Source of the DNA: Cryptomeria japonica | Lineage: Eukaryota > Streptophyta > Pinopsida > Cupressales > Cupressaceae | Assembly: GCF_030272615.1 (NCBI RefSeq) | Contig: NC_081408.1 | Location: 622,410,476 to 622,474,475, forward strand | Length of the DNA stretch: 64,000 bases | Reading direction: 5' to 3' | Part shown: positions 44,806 through 57,690 of the stretch, piece by piece | Layout: every line of letters starts with the position of its first letter | How positions within the stretch are numbered: position 1 is the stretch's first letter | The notes under the pieces: model-generated | Told to the model about the DNA's origin: nothing | Seen by the model: only the letters and a program-made list of their open reading frames with translations | Database searches by the model: none | Position numbers and translations under genes: made by a program

Positions 44806-47713
44806 ATGCAGTCATCACGAATGTCAAAGCTTCCTCACAATAAGACCAAGTCTTCTTCAGGTCAGTTAGAATCTTCTCCAAGTAAAGCATCATCAAGAAA
44901 GATGAAATACAAGTACGACAAGTACTTGAATCTGTATCCAAAGAGTTCCGTAGACTCAAATATCAAGGAAATCAGAGACACTAAAATTGGTCATGTAGAT
45001 ATGCAAGAATTTGTTGACCGGGTTCAGAAGAAACCTGTTCCTCTAACCAGTTTAATCAAATCTAAGCTGCATAAGTATGCATCTTTCCCTGTTGCAGCTC
45101 ATGATCCTAAATTTGTACTGGCAATAGCTGATCACTTTGATCCAAACACAAGGCAAGTAAAAGATGAAGATCAGAATGTCATCATGACCCTAGACAGTGT
45201 ATTATTCAATATTGTCTTCAAAGGTTCATCAGTTGAAGAAGTAGTTGATATTTCTCAAGAGAGTGCTCAAGAGTACTATGAGAAACACGAGGATAAATGC
45301 AGAAAGGTGATCAATATTGTTTATCTCTCTGCTGCAAGGAGTTCCCTCACCTCATGATGGCCTAATTCCTTCCACAGGAGTGATTTTAATGAGGAATATA
45401 ATGACATGGTCACCATGTTATCTAGAGTGAGGGTGTTAAAAGACTCATTATTTTCAAAACTGGATGTCTTATTACATAAATATAATCAAAAAGGGGTTCG
45501 CAAGAATTGATTGGGGAGAGAAGATCAGTGATGCACTTTGTGCTCAATTGAAGGAGGTCAAGGTGACACTGAATTTTTACATGACCTCATACCTGGTCTA
45601 TGCAGCTACTTCAATGAGGCAATATCCAGGCTTGTCTACCAAGGGTGACAGGAGAGTGGTGCCCATCTGGGAGTATTATTATCAGCTTACCATCAAGAAT
45701 CAAGGTAACCATTATAGAAGATTCAATGACACCTTCTTCACTGTATGGAAGTGCATTTTTGATAAAGGCATGTAGAAGAGGAGAATATCAAAGGCCACTT
45801 ATAGCAGGGTATCTCATTTCGGGTGTGTATTTCTACAGTTTCCCACATTCACCTATATCTGAATTGGATGTTTCTCAGGTGAACCCTTCATTCTTCCAAG
45901 GTTCCCTTCAGAAAAAATCATCCTTATGGAGCTATGCAGACAACTGATTAGTGTGGATGAGAAACAAGCACAAGCACATAAGACTGGGCTGAAATTCCCA
46001 GAATCGATTGCCAGGTACTTGGTGCTAACCAATCCCAAGGCCAAAAATATGGAGGAAGAAATGCAGTGGAATACCATGAGAAGATTCAAAGCCCGAACCA
46101 ATATTGACTCTGACTCTGACTCTAACCAAGAGGATGAAGGTTTTTAAGAAGATGGAGATCTAAGTATGGGAATGACGCAATCAGAGACCATTGCTCAGTT
46201 TTTCACAATAACCAACTTCTCTAATTTAGACGATATCCCTTCATCTACTTTTGAATCCACGATGATGGATTTTAATGAAACCTTGCAAGATGCACTTGCA
46301 GAACAGGTTTCAGTAGATTTACCCATCACTACCACCACCACAGCAATTCCTCCATTGGTAAGTGCTAAAGTTACATTCACGGCACCCTCAACTCTCCCAT
46401 CTGTAACTAAAGAGGTAGCAGCAACAAATGTTCCACTAGATACATCAATATTAGCACCATCAATAACACTCACAACTACTCCAAGCTCCAGTCAACCTGC
46501 TCCTGAAGCCTCAACACAAAATCAGCAAGGAGCTACTACTCCATCATCCAATCCAGAACTACCCCCTTAGATGGAAGTAGTGGCCCCTAAGAGGAAAAAA
46601 TAGGTGATATCTCCAAATGATTTTGACTTTGAACTTATAGTTCCTCCAAATCCTAAGGGAACAAAAAAGCCAAAGACGGTATCTCGGGTGGTAGTAGACC
46701 CAACTTCCAAGAGAAAATATGCTGAAGTTATGGTGCCATCATTAGACAAGGACAAAGGCAACATACTATCTGAAGATTATACCATGCAGGTCATAGAGCT
46801 CGGGGTGAAACACATGAGAGTGTGAAATTAGATTCTCAGACAGCCCTTAATTCTTTGTTGATAAGATTGGATCAGGAGAGGGATGAGAAAAATATCTTGA
46901 AGCAGAAGTGTGAACACTGACCAACATTATTTTAAAGGTAACACAATTTTCTCAAGAGGTTGAACCCATACATTCCTCAATAGATATCGAAGCCCTCAAC
47001 AGGATTGAATAGGTGGGAGCTAAAGGCCGAGTGATGGATGAGTGGATTTCATGGCTAAGGTCAGAAGGCTCTCATCTTCTGAGCTCAACAATGGAACTAT
47101 TATCTGATTATGAAGTAATCCAGAGTCTGATGCAAGGACTCAAAACCTCTTTATCACAGGAGATTGAGGAAGTTGTGAAAAGTACTACCTTGTGGAGCAA
47201 AATGGATGACTTCAGGATAAATGTCTTGGTTGAGAATAAGGTAATTCCCAAAAGGGAGATGTACATTTAGATCTTGTCTTTATTGTCTCATAAGTAAGAG
47301 ACAATGAAGTTAATGATTGCAAAGCTAGACTGGGAGAAGAAAGAAGGTGATGATGAGGTTGACCTTATTTGTGCCAAATTTGGTGATCTCCCTTGCTATT
47401 TATATGATGGTGATCAAAATCTCGTCACTGCTGAAGTTGTCACGTAGGAATTCCTTTCCTTGATGGATCAATGCGCGAGACAAGATTTCTCGCTTGATAC
47501 ATTTAATAAACTATTAGAAATTTGGGTAAGATTTGAAGTCCTCACATCCATGCTGAAGGATGTTAAAAAGAAACAGGTGAAGATTCAAGATGCAATGTCT
47601 CGCATCCAAATCATCACAAGTTCTACCTTGATGCCGAATGAAGCAAAGATGAAAGCCATCCTTGCTAAATTCAAAGATTTCCAGAAATCCAATGAATAAG
47701 AGAATCAAGAATG
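44806..47713 (+). pseudogene. LTR-encoded protein (lORF) copy 2
   Basis: The better-preserved copy. The N-terminal 183 codons are open from an ATG at 44806 (the ATG used in copy 1 is ACG here). Motifs: KYDKYLNLYPKSSVDSN, FVLAIADHFDPNTRQV, VIMTLDSVLFNIVFKG, IWEYYYQLT with RRFNDTFF (about 45660), ILMELCRQLISVDEKQAQ (about 45920), low-complexity acidic and Thr/Pro linkers, the KRKK stop near 46602, and a coiled-coil C-terminus to about 47697. Stops shared with copy 1: TGA near 45357, TAG near 46604, 47010 and 47268. The PLPLVQW segment is deleted. Confidence 0.7.
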
Positions 47714-47872
47714 AACTACCCCCTTTTGGCACCTTTTCTTCATGCAGTTGCACCGATAGTTGTTGTCAATTTTTTGTGCAGTTGCACATTTTCTTTATGT
47801 AGTAGTTGTAGTAAAATGGGACTATGCAGTTGAAGTAGTCAACTGTGCCCACCTTTTTCTCAATTTCTTTTC

Positions 47873-47881
47873 CTATATAAG
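47873..47881 (+). promoter_or_regulatory. TATA box of A 3' LTR
   Basis: CTATATAAG, 761 bp before the LTR end and matching 11242 in the 5' LTR. Confidence 0.55.
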
Positions 47882-48639
47882 GAGGACCTCTTTTGTAAAT
47901 ATTTTATCTTTTTCATGCTTAGAAAAACTCTGTAGATTTTTTATCCCAACTAAGACTTTGGGATTTTTGTGGTGAAAATCCTATCAAATGAATAAAGAAA
48001 ATTGTTTTTTGTATCACAAACTTTGTGTTGTATCAAGAAAATTGTTTATATAATTTAATGTTCCTAAGTCCATTGAATATATATTATCTTTACTTCTTTG
48101 ATCTTTAAGATATTGCTACATGGTTAGAGAGCTCTCAAATTTTGCAAAGTAGACTTTGTTCTCTTAGCATACTTGAGAAATCTGCTGATAAATTAAGTAA
48201 CTTGTGGTAAGCTTTGTATTGTTGTAGTTATTTGTAGTTTAATGGACTAGAAATCTATACTTGAAGACTTTGAGATTTAAGCTAAGTTTCTAATTGTTTA
48301 ATTTGTAACGATCAGTGTGAATTAGTGTTACCTTAAAGGAGACTTTGTGCTACTTAATAGTAACTCCTTGTGTAGTTTATTAGATTAATAGTTCTTTTCT
48401 TTAAGTATCTGAAGAGGTAGAGAAATTGTAACTAAGTGAAGGGAGAATACATAAACTCTGAAAAAGAGAGTTATATACCCAACACCAACCCACAAATTTA
48501 ATTTCTTTTAATTAGATGAGAAATTTCATAGGGAACCTCCCCTTGATGAGAGGAGAGATTAATTTCTTAGCATAGCGTTGTGTGAATTATATATTTTGTC
48601 ATTAGTACGTTGGTGACAAAATATTCACCCAACAAGTAT

Positions 48640-50690
48640 CATGAACAAGCCAATTCCATCAGCAAACTATATCGGAGCCTATCAGATCATGTTGGATCCA
48701 AGTTAACTAGAAACCACTCAACCTATCAGGACCAGGAGGGTGTTGGTAAAGCATCCAAATAGATAGTTTTGGAATCAATGACAAAACATCAATACAACAC
48801 ATAATCAATTCCACCAAATGGACAATAAGATCAATTGTAGAAAACACCGGCCCAAATATCGATACTAGAGTTTCTCAAAATCTCACCAGTAAAAAAGGAT
48901 ATCTTAGAAAGAGCTCTTGTCGACACTACAGTTCCAAACAATCTATTAATTAATAGATTCCAAACCATGGGGGGACATTTGACCACACCTCATAACCTAT
49001 CATTCTCAGAACATGACAATGTCTCTTTGAATCATCTGCACAATACCTCCCTCCATATCAAAGTGTTGGTCCATAAACACTAGATAAAACATGTGCTAAT
49101 AGATGGAGGAGCCAGTCTAAATATATTTACTATAAGACTTGTCCATGAATTGGACTTCTCAGAAAAGGTTGTTGATCCTAAAAAGAAGATAACTATAAAA
49201 GCATATGATGATAAGGAAAGAGAAACAGAAGGATTGGTGGTGTTTCTCATTCAAGTGGGACCAATTCAGAAGGATACCATCTATCAAGTCTTGAATATAG
49301 ACTTATCTTATAATATACTTTTGGGATGTCCTTGGAATCATGAGATGCAAGCAGTGCCATCAACATATCACCAATGTCTCAAGTTTCCATACAATGAGCA
49401 AGAAATTTTAGTATCAACAGACACAAATCCTTTTCAATATTGCAACAATCGAAAAGTGGCTTAGAATATCTTAGTATCACATAATAGGGAAGATCTTGCT
49501 TCCACATCATAAAGCAATATGGATCAACTCAAGTTTTTATACATAGATGTTGGAAAGAGGATAGAGTTAAAAGAAAAAGGCATGGGGGAATAGTCTTTTG
49601 AATCCCTATGTCTATCATGGTTACCCATATCACCAAGGTCTCATGGACAACCATCAACATCAAAGAAAATATCTTCACAACCCATCAAAATGTTTGATGG
49701 TGCATTCATCCATGCAGGCACACTAGCAAATGAAATAGAAGACAAGGATGTCCTAAATTGTGTATAGAAAGATGAAGAAGAAACCAAAGCAGTAGTTGTT
49801 GATATCACAATCCCAATAGAACAATATGGCAATGGATTCAGAATTATGCAATGGATGGGATACAAAGGAAAAGGTCATATTTGAAAGAATCAAGAAGGTA
49901 TCTCAGAACCAATTCAACCCCATTCACATCCAGCCAAGGGCAAATTAGGCCTAGGATATGGACTACACAATCAACAACAACATCATCAACGAAACAAAAA
50001 ATTAGTGTAGCAACAACAATATCACATGAATTGATACAACAACAAGCATTAGAAGAAGCAGTCTACAAACAATAGGAAGAAGAATATGAATGCCAACAAG
50101 AAGATCTTACTATAAAAAGGGAGGAGGAAACTCTGAATCTATATGAAAATATCCACAAGCTACAGGCTAGTTCTAAGACCGACTAACATTAGTGGGAATG
50201 GGATTCCTCTGATGAGATATCTTGTGATGAAAAAGATATCCTTATCATCCAAATATATACGCCAATACCCTATGAGGGACAAGGTTCAGGAGCTAGACCA
50301 TTTTAAGTAGGATCACAACATATCAATGACTCTAGTGAGGATAATCAGGTTCAGAGCGAAATAGATTCTGCAGAGGGTACCATCATAGACCTTGACTTCA
50401 CTACTAACAACTTTGACAATGTATCCATCATGACCCACACGGATATAGACCTTAACCCGCCAGATGATCCCTTGCCATTAATATATTCTGAACTCACTGA
50501 TTGGGAACAAACAGAACCACTCAATATTCCTATCTTTCAAGATGATGTAGCCATTGTTCATTACCTTTGTTCAGTAAACCTGAAAACATGTTCCACCAGC
50601 GAATCTCATAACAAAATTCTCAATCAGGAGAGTGCCAGGTCTCTTAGTCACAAAATGAATAAAATAAAAAATTGATCTATGGGTGAAAAC
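48640..50690 (+). pseudogene. Element E gag end, protease and G-patch
   Basis: After the AGTAT duplication, gag-end sequence (KTPAQISILEFLKISP) parallels element D. The protease active site is LIDGGASLNIFT (about 49099) with NILLGCPWNHEMQ (about 49312). A G-patch follows: YGNGFRIMQWMGYKGKGH, a stop, then NQEGISEPI and KLGLGYG (about 49820-49970), then an acidic linker. It is close to element D's protein but has many stops and shifts, so it is older. Confidence 0.8.
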
Positions 50691-50732
50691 CATCTAATGG
50701 CAATATTAGATCATAAAAAGTAAAAATAAAGG

Positions 50733-53700
50733 ATGTATCCAATGGTGAAAACCTCTTTGAGGTTCCAAAGGATGAGAGAACATTATCAGGAGAGATCACC
50801 AATTTTGATTGAACCAACTCAATCAATCAACAGTGACACTGAAGCAGCAGCAAAGACCATACACCTAGTAGAGTCATTAACAAAACAAGAACTACCTGAC
50901 TTCACCAATTTCTTCAAAGAAAAGAAAATAAATTTTTCTTGGTCCTACATAGATATACCAGGGGTAGATCAAGATTTGATCATGCACCACTTATCTATAG
51001 CTCCAGGAGTTAAGCCAGTCAAATATAAACTGATAAAAATGAAATCGCAAGTTGCAATATTGGTTAAAGAACTAAAGAAGTTACTTGATGTAGGATTCAT
51101 CCGACCCATAGATTATTCTGAATGGATCTCTAACATTGTACCTATATCCAAACTAGATAAAAGCATTTGAGTTTGTACAAACTTTAGGGATCTCAACAAT
51201 TTTTTTCTGAAGGATGACTTTCCTTTACCCAAAATTGACACATTTGTAGATTTAACAGTAGGACATGCTATGTTATCACTTATGGGTGGTTTCTTAGGCT
51301 ATAATCAAATCAAAATAGTACCATAAGATCAAGATAAAATTGCATTTACATGTCCATGGGGTACTTATTTATGGAATGTCATACCTTTCGGCTTGAAGAA
51401 TGTAGGAGCGACCTATCAATGAGAAATGACAATAATATTTCATGACATGATGCACACATTCATGGAAGACTATGTAGATGATCTATTGGCCAAAAAATTT
51501 ACAAGAGGACACCTGGAGATTTTGGACAAAATATTTCAGAGGCTAGAACAATTCAATGTACAACTGAATCCAAAAAAATGTGTCTTCGATGTAACATCTA
51601 AAAAACTCTTGGGATATATAGTCTCAGAAAAAGGAATCGAGGTGGATCTCACAAAAGTACAACCAATCATGGAGATGCCACCTCCTAGAAATATCAGTCA
51701 GTCAAGATCTCTACAGGAATGACTACAATCCATGAGAATATTCATTTCTCAACTAGTTGACAAGTGCCTTCCATTCACTCATCTACTCCATAAGAATGTC
51801 CCTTTTAGATGGGAAGATTGATGTGAAAAATCATTCCACCAACTCAAGCAATATCTGATGAATCCACCTATTTTGGTACCACCAATAGTAGTCAAACCTC
51901 TCATTCTTTACATATTAGCTACAGAGGTATCACTAGGAGCATTGTGAGCACAAGAATATTCAATGAGAAAGGAAAGAGCAATGTACTACATCAGCAAAAC
52001 ATTGAATGGTTATGAGCTCAACTACACATTGATTGAAAAAGATTGTTTGGTTGTGAGTGTTCTCTTCTCAAAAATTTTGACACTATATGCTAGCTCACAC
52101 AATCAAGCTGGTAGCAAAGATTGATCCATTAAAATATCTACTCAGTAAAATTGCTCTTATAGGAAGGTTAGCTAAATGGGTGATGATTCTAAGTGAGTTT
52201 GACATCTAGTACACAGACAGAAAGGCTATCAAAGGTCAAGCCATAGCAGATCAATTAGCAGAAGCACCATTACAAGACATTCATCCAATCCATGTTGAAG
52301 TTTTAGATATAGATATTCTCACAATATCAACAAAACCATGGGTCTTATACTTTGATGGATCATACAGACAGCATGGATAAGGTGCAAGCATCCTATTCAT
52401 CACTCCAGAAGGACACACTATTCCAAGATCTTACAGATTGATGTTTCCTTAGACAAATAAAATTGTTTAGTATGAATCTCTGGTAATAGGCATCAAGATG
52501 GTTGTAGAGTGGAAAATCACAGATATGAAAGTCTTTGGAGACTCACAATTGGTCATTAATCAAGTTAATAATGAGTATCATACAAAGGATGACAAGTTGA
52601 TGCCCTACAAGTGCATGGTAAATGATTTAAAGAATTACTTTGTGGATATCAAATTTGAGTAGATTCCAAGGTTAAACAACAAAGTTGTAGACACCATGGT
52701 AACCATTGTCTCACTCCTACAAAAACCAGACAAATAGAGTTGTTACGAGTTCCTGGTCGAACAATTGTTTTCCCCTGCCTATGACAATTATGAATCCCAA
52801 TTCATATGCCACATAGTCAGTTCTGACTCACCCCTCTATGGAAAGATATATGCCTACCTAAAACACAATATCCTTCCACTAGATCTATCCCAAAACTAGA
52901 AACACAACTGTATTCATTAAGCATCCCGCTATACCCTAACCGCTGACACACTTTACCGTTGAGGTCTTGACGGTACTCTTCTTCATTGTCTGGATCATAA
53001 TGAATCTAAAACTACCTTACAAAAACTTCATGATGGTATTTGTGGCACACATTCATGCATTCCTACTCTTGCTAAGAAAATTCTAAGGGTGGGATATTAT
53101 TGGCCGACCATGGAAAAAGTGTCATATACCAGTTTTCTAGAATATGTCCAAAATGACAAATTCATGGCGACTTATACATGCACCAACACGGGAGTTGCAA
53201 CTGTTCACTACATCATGGCCATTCTATCAATGGGGACTTGGCCTAGTGGGAAAAATTCATCCTTCCTCATCAAACGGATATAATGTTATCATCATGGCAA
53301 CTGAGTATTTTATAAAGTGGATAGAGGTCATCCCATTAACTATTGTTACCGGAAAGCAAATATCCTCTTTTATCCTGAATTATCTCATTTGTCAGTATGG
53401 CATTCCTAGTTCCATTATTAGGATAATGGAAGACCATTCAAGAATCAAGATGTGAAAGAATTGTGTGAACGATTCCATATCCACCATCATTTTTCCACGC
53501 CATACTATCCACAAGGGAATGGCGAAGCAAAGGCCTCAAACAAAACCATCTTGAAAATTCTCAAGAAAATAGTGAATGAGGCTAGTCATGATTGGCATGT
53601 CCAACTCAACCCAGCTTTATGGGCCTACAGAACTAGCATCCACACACCTAAAGGGGCAACACCATACTCAATTGTGTATGGATCAGAGGCTATTTTACCT

Positions 53701-54090
53701 ATTGAGGTTGAGATTCCATCACTTAGAGTATCATTGAAGGGACTCATTCCAGATGAGGAATATCGAGTAAACAGACTGCAAGAGTTAGAACTACTAGATG
53801 AGCGTCGACAATGTGTCTTTGAGCACCTTAAATCATATCAGCAACGTATGTGCCAGAGCTAAAATCACAAAGTAAAGCCAACAGCATTTCAAATCGATGA
53901 CTTAGCACTAAATGAAAATCTTCACAATCAACAGGATCAGGAAAAGAAGGTCAAATTTGAACCAAATTGGCTAGATCCTTTTGTCATCATATCCACTTAT
54001 GGATTGGGGGCATATCAGTTATCTACATCAAAAGGGGACCTGTTTGATGAACCTATTAATAGAAAGCATCTCAAAAGGTTTAATACATGA
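50733..54090 (+). pseudogene. Element E reverse transcriptase, RNase H, second RNase H and integrase
   Basis: Reverse transcriptase: LLDVGFIRPIDYSEWISNIV, CPWGTYLWNVIPFGL and YVDDL (about 51470). RNase H: AMYYISKTLNGYELNY. Second RNase H: WVLYFDGSYRQHG to KVFGDSQLVINQ (about 52330-52560). Integrase: WGLGLVGKIHPSSSNG, PQGNGEAKASNK and WAYRTSIHTPKGATPYS, with a C-terminus ending FNT at 54088. Frame changes near 52090 and 53130, and stops throughout. It supplies an outgroup for the stops of element D. Confidence 0.88.
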
Positions 54091-54737
54091 GCTATACAAT
54101 GCATGGATAAAGGGAAAAATACAAAAAATAATAATAATAATAATAATCAAGAAAAATACAAATAAAATTTAAAAAATAAAAAAGTTCAATAAAAGAAAGT
54201 AGAGAAAACCTGGCAATAGGCACTATTTGTGATAGATCGACTCTTCCATCTATGGGCACATATATCATATCCTTTGCACCCATCTGAGCTAATCCAATGG
54301 CCATCCCAAAACCTTTTCACATAGCACAATCTTGGACACACTTAGTGTAGTCATTGTCCTTGGTTATTCGAATAATTATCTATATTATATCTCACCATGT
54401 CTTGGTGATCAATGTATATATCCATATCGAAAGACGTGTCCATAGCTAGGGGAAAAATCTTGACCACAACCGGGAGCATCTCGCCTTTTGGGGATTTAAA
54501 CAAAGCAGATAACCATCGAAACAGAGACATTTGAAAGAAAACAAAGATCAGAACTATCATTGGTAGACATAAAAACTAGGAGCTGAATAAACTAAACAAA
54601 GATCTACTTGCAAGATATTTTATTTGACACGATACATAGGGTAGCATGCATGTTCACCTACAGTTGTTTTTTATTTTTGATATCATATCTCCTAAGCGAC
54701 CCAAGGATGTCTTGAAACTCAAGACGCAAGGAGGGAG
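54091..54737 (+). other. Element E 3' untranslated region
   Basis: No gene. There is an ATA/AAT run at 54128-54150 and a GCAAGGAGGGA purine stretch at 54727-54737 that could be the polypurine tract. Confidence 0.5.
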
Positions 54738-55260
54738 TGTGATTTTTATTTGTCTATTGTTTGTGAGTGAAGCTATATTACTATGAAAATTTGTCTTACG
54801 ACGTGATCAAGTAACATATCACTGAGGATATTTTAGATTTGCATAGGACCACTAGTACATTTGGGGCTAATTTCTGACGGCCTATTGTCGGAATTTTGAC
54901 TACTTTTTATCAGTCTGTCGATAAATGAAGCCATCAAAAACTCATCGTTGAACTTCCTGATGATGCCATTTAAAGTTAGAATTTCAATGACATACTGAAC
55001 TCTTCTGATGATGGCCATGATCGCTCCGTCGGCCAAAAATTTTGTCAGATGGACGTCAAAATTCCGACGCTCCCCCACAAATATGCATCGATGACCATCT
55101 GACAAGAAAGTGTCGTCGGACATACAGCATCCTCGTCAGATGTTTCTTCAGTTGGCATCACAATTTTGATGGCAACTAGAAACTTTGCACCGATGAGGAT
55201 GTTGTTTGTCCGACGGTTTGACCATCAGTGCAAGGTTTAGTTGTTGTCAAAATTTTGACA
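54738..55260 (+). repeat. Possible element E 3' LTR start, with GTCAAAATTCCGAC-type inverted repeats
   Basis: A TGTGATTTTT start follows the purine stretch. Inverted motifs TGTCGGAATTTTGAC (54885) and CGTCAAAATTCCGACG (55044), and a palindrome TTGTCAAAATTTTGACAG (about 55237), lie within 400 bp. The LTR end was not found. Confidence 0.4.
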
Positions 55261-55757
55261 GTTATTTTTTTCATTTTATTTTTAAAATTGATTATTTCAT
55301 ACTATGACTACATCAGGGGATAAGCCACCGGTCAATTTTACTATTCCATACTTTGAATGCAGTAGGGGGTAAGGCAGGTGGTATCAACCGGGTGTATACT
55401 TAATGTAGTCTGACTTACTAAAGTGAAGGTGTTTTCCACAGTCTAGATCCTCCTGAATACTAGTGTATCAAGCTGGAGGGCGAGTGTTGTCTACTATCTA
55501 TTTCAGGTGGTGTCCTCATCGATCTACTCATACCTATGTTGGGGAAGCCAGGAGTGCTATTCAAATATATATATACGGTTACCAACTATCTCTATACATA
55601 CACCATCTCTCTAAAGTATATCCAGGAGTGGTTCTCCTTATCTAGACGTAAAGAACACCTCATTGATATGTACAGTGAATGGTATTCTATCCCCATCAGC
55701 TACCAATAGGGAGTATAGGTTTCAAGCTAATATGAGGGGCACTGGTTTCAAGCTAAT
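55261..55757. other. Unassigned sequence before the gag fragment
   Basis: No gene seen. A short direct duplication of GGTTTCAAGCTAATATGAGG occurs at about 55718-55763. Confidence 0.5.
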
Positions 55758-56520
55758 ATGAGGCACACCATGGTTGAGATGGTCCAACTCCTAAGAGGAC
55801 TGTATGAACCACTGAGTACTCGTAAACCTATTAAAAATGGGATCAAAGGGAATAGCTTTGGTGCTAATAGGGAATTAGCTAACCCAAATACAAGAGCCTT
55901 TAAAGCCAATTTTCTGGAAAAGGAAGGGACAACACCAAGGGAAGAAGAGAAACCCAATCAGGGAGATGAAATGTCAAGACTTCATGATAAATACAATTCC
56001 CTAAGTGCTGGCATGTGAAGAGATAATTCCTTTACAAAATAGTATGAGATGAATACAAGGAATGGGCATAGGAGGAGAAGATGTGATGACTACTTTGGAA
56101 ATATCACCATTCCCACCTTTACTATATCTGATAGCTCTTCAGCAAGAGCTTGGTTGCAAAAATTGGATGCATGTTTCCTTTTTAATCCTAAGTTTGAAGA
56201 AGAGGCCATCAAGTTTGCCAACTTGAATCTTGAGTAGATAACTCACAAATGGCAGTATCATGGCATGATGGCCCAAGGGAAAGATCCAATCACTACCTTA
56301 GAAGATTTCAACGAGACATTGATAAAGCCATTCGATAGAAAGGATAGAGAAATTCATTTCAAAAAGCTAGCACAACTGAATCAAGAGGGCATAGATAAAT
56401 AGAGAATACATAAGGTTTTGAAGGAGTGGCAAGACTAAACCAAACTTAGAATTGTAAAACCTAAGGGCTAGACCTAGTGTCTTGGGGGCTCATCACAGAT
56501 GGCCTTGCCTATGTGAAGGA
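55758..56520 (+). pseudogene. Gypsy gag fragment (element F)
   Basis: A basic, charged N-terminal part, then PTFTISDSSSARAWLQKLDA, IKFANLNLE, HKWQYHGMM, LEDFNETLIKPFDRKD and FKKLAQLNQEG, the order of a retrotransposon gag capsid. TGA 56016, TAG 56235 and later stops break it. No pol was found next to it. Confidence 0.65.
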
Positions 56521-57662
56521 ACAGAGACTTCGTAGTTCTTGAAACTATTTAAAACCCATCTAACATGATGGTATATAAAGGAGTGGGTACCCCAGACAGT
56601 TTTCTCATCGGCTGCCACCCACTTAGGTGAAACAGAGATGATGACCTAGCTAAAACAAAAGGTCCATCTATAACCCATAAACTAATGTTGATTGTAAAAT
56701 AGTGATAAAAGTAAAACCAGTCTATATGCTTCATCAATGGATTATCTCTACCACACTTATGTGATCTCCCAAGAGTTATAAACACAATTTTGATTCTTAC
56801 AACTCTCATGATAAGAATGACTCATAAATCATATAATTTGCAAGTGATATAAAGTACATGATTATGCTCATATCTATAAAACATGATCATTAACCAATAC
56901 TAGTTACCCCCTAATGAATACCCCACTCAATTTGCATCATGGCATCATATAATAATGTTGATAATCAAAACAAGACCAATATAATATACCTAAATTTGAC
57001 ATCATTTCAATCATCTAGTAGGAAGAAATCATCCTAAAACCATCATAATAAATCAACATATGACATTAAGAATCTACTACTTAGGAACCTCGAGAAGAAT
57101 GAGAATTATTAAGGATCTCAAACTTGGAATCTTTGAATATGGACCTGATGGCTCCAAAGTCCTCTTTTGTTTGAAATCTTTGAATATGGACCTGAATTCT
57201 ACACCAACACCAGTTGACACTCTCAACGTACCCACCCCTAAAACTCATAGTTGTTCTTACCTCATGAAATGTTACAATTGCAAGATAAGCATAGGATGGG
57301 TTTGTTAAAAAGGCTTAAGAATCTTTCAAGAAAATGTGATTGGCATGGTGAAACCCTTGTAAGAAAAAAACCACACCAAAGAGAACAATGCTTGTGTTAT
57401 TCCTTCAAATGGGTTACAAGAATACTTCTCTCCAAATTCCTCTAGCACTTTATTACTGCTACAACCTACAAAACAACTTGTCTAACCTCCTAGACCAAGC
57501 TCCAATTCACAAAATAAATAAAGGTGAAAACATGGGATGGTTTTGCAAAACATTTTACAAGCCCAATTTCACATCTCACCAATGCAAAAGGTATGCATTT
57601 TGATTTCATAGTATAGAATGGTTTCTCAACTTGTCTATTATGTTTGTCACTTGAGTATAGGC
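56521..57662. other. Unassigned AT-rich sequence
   Basis: No gene supported. A CYNCK-like stretch near 57270 is too weak to call a zinc knuckle. Confidence 0.5.
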
Positions 57663-57690
57663 CAATGGGGAGATTGTTAAATTTATTTGT
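57663..57690 (+). other. Possible polypurine tract and LTR start
   Basis: CAATGGGGAGAT followed by TGTTAAATTTATTTG resembles the copia-type PPT/LTR junction seen in element C. The matching LTR end was not found. Confidence 0.35.

Larger units (their letters stand above)
355..48634 (+). mobile_element. Element A: giant Ty3/gypsy LTR retrotransposon, nested host of B, C and D
   Basis: Two long direct repeats (355-12005 and 43370-48634) flank a primer-binding site, gag, protease, an extra RNase H, reverse transcriptase, RNase H and integrase. The 5-bp target duplication AGTAT is seen at 350-354 and 48635-48639. The 5' LTR starts TGTTGTCC; the 3' copy starts TATTGTCC and ends CACCCAACA. Removing the three internal insertions leaves about 17.4 kb, very large for a gypsy element. 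By eye the LTRs differ at roughly a tenth of sites, mostly transitions, so it is old. All genes carry stops and it cannot be autonomous now. I saw no clear polypurine tract before the 3' LTR. Confidence 0.93.
43370..48634 (+). repeat. 3' LTR of element A (5,265 bp)
   Basis: Matches the 5' LTR apart from lacking B and about 0.7 kb of the gene. Ends CACCCAACA and is followed by the AGTAT duplication. Carries the same palindrome blocks (43535-43800 and 44205-44665), gene and TATA box. Confidence 0.93.

Noticed and set aside
54092-54304. Tyr/Phe-rich minus-strand frame
   Set aside because: It arises from the ATA/AAT simple repeat at 54128-54150.
57060-57603. Zinc-knuckle or gag-like frames
   Set aside because: A single CYNCK-like match without the remaining Cys/His spacing.
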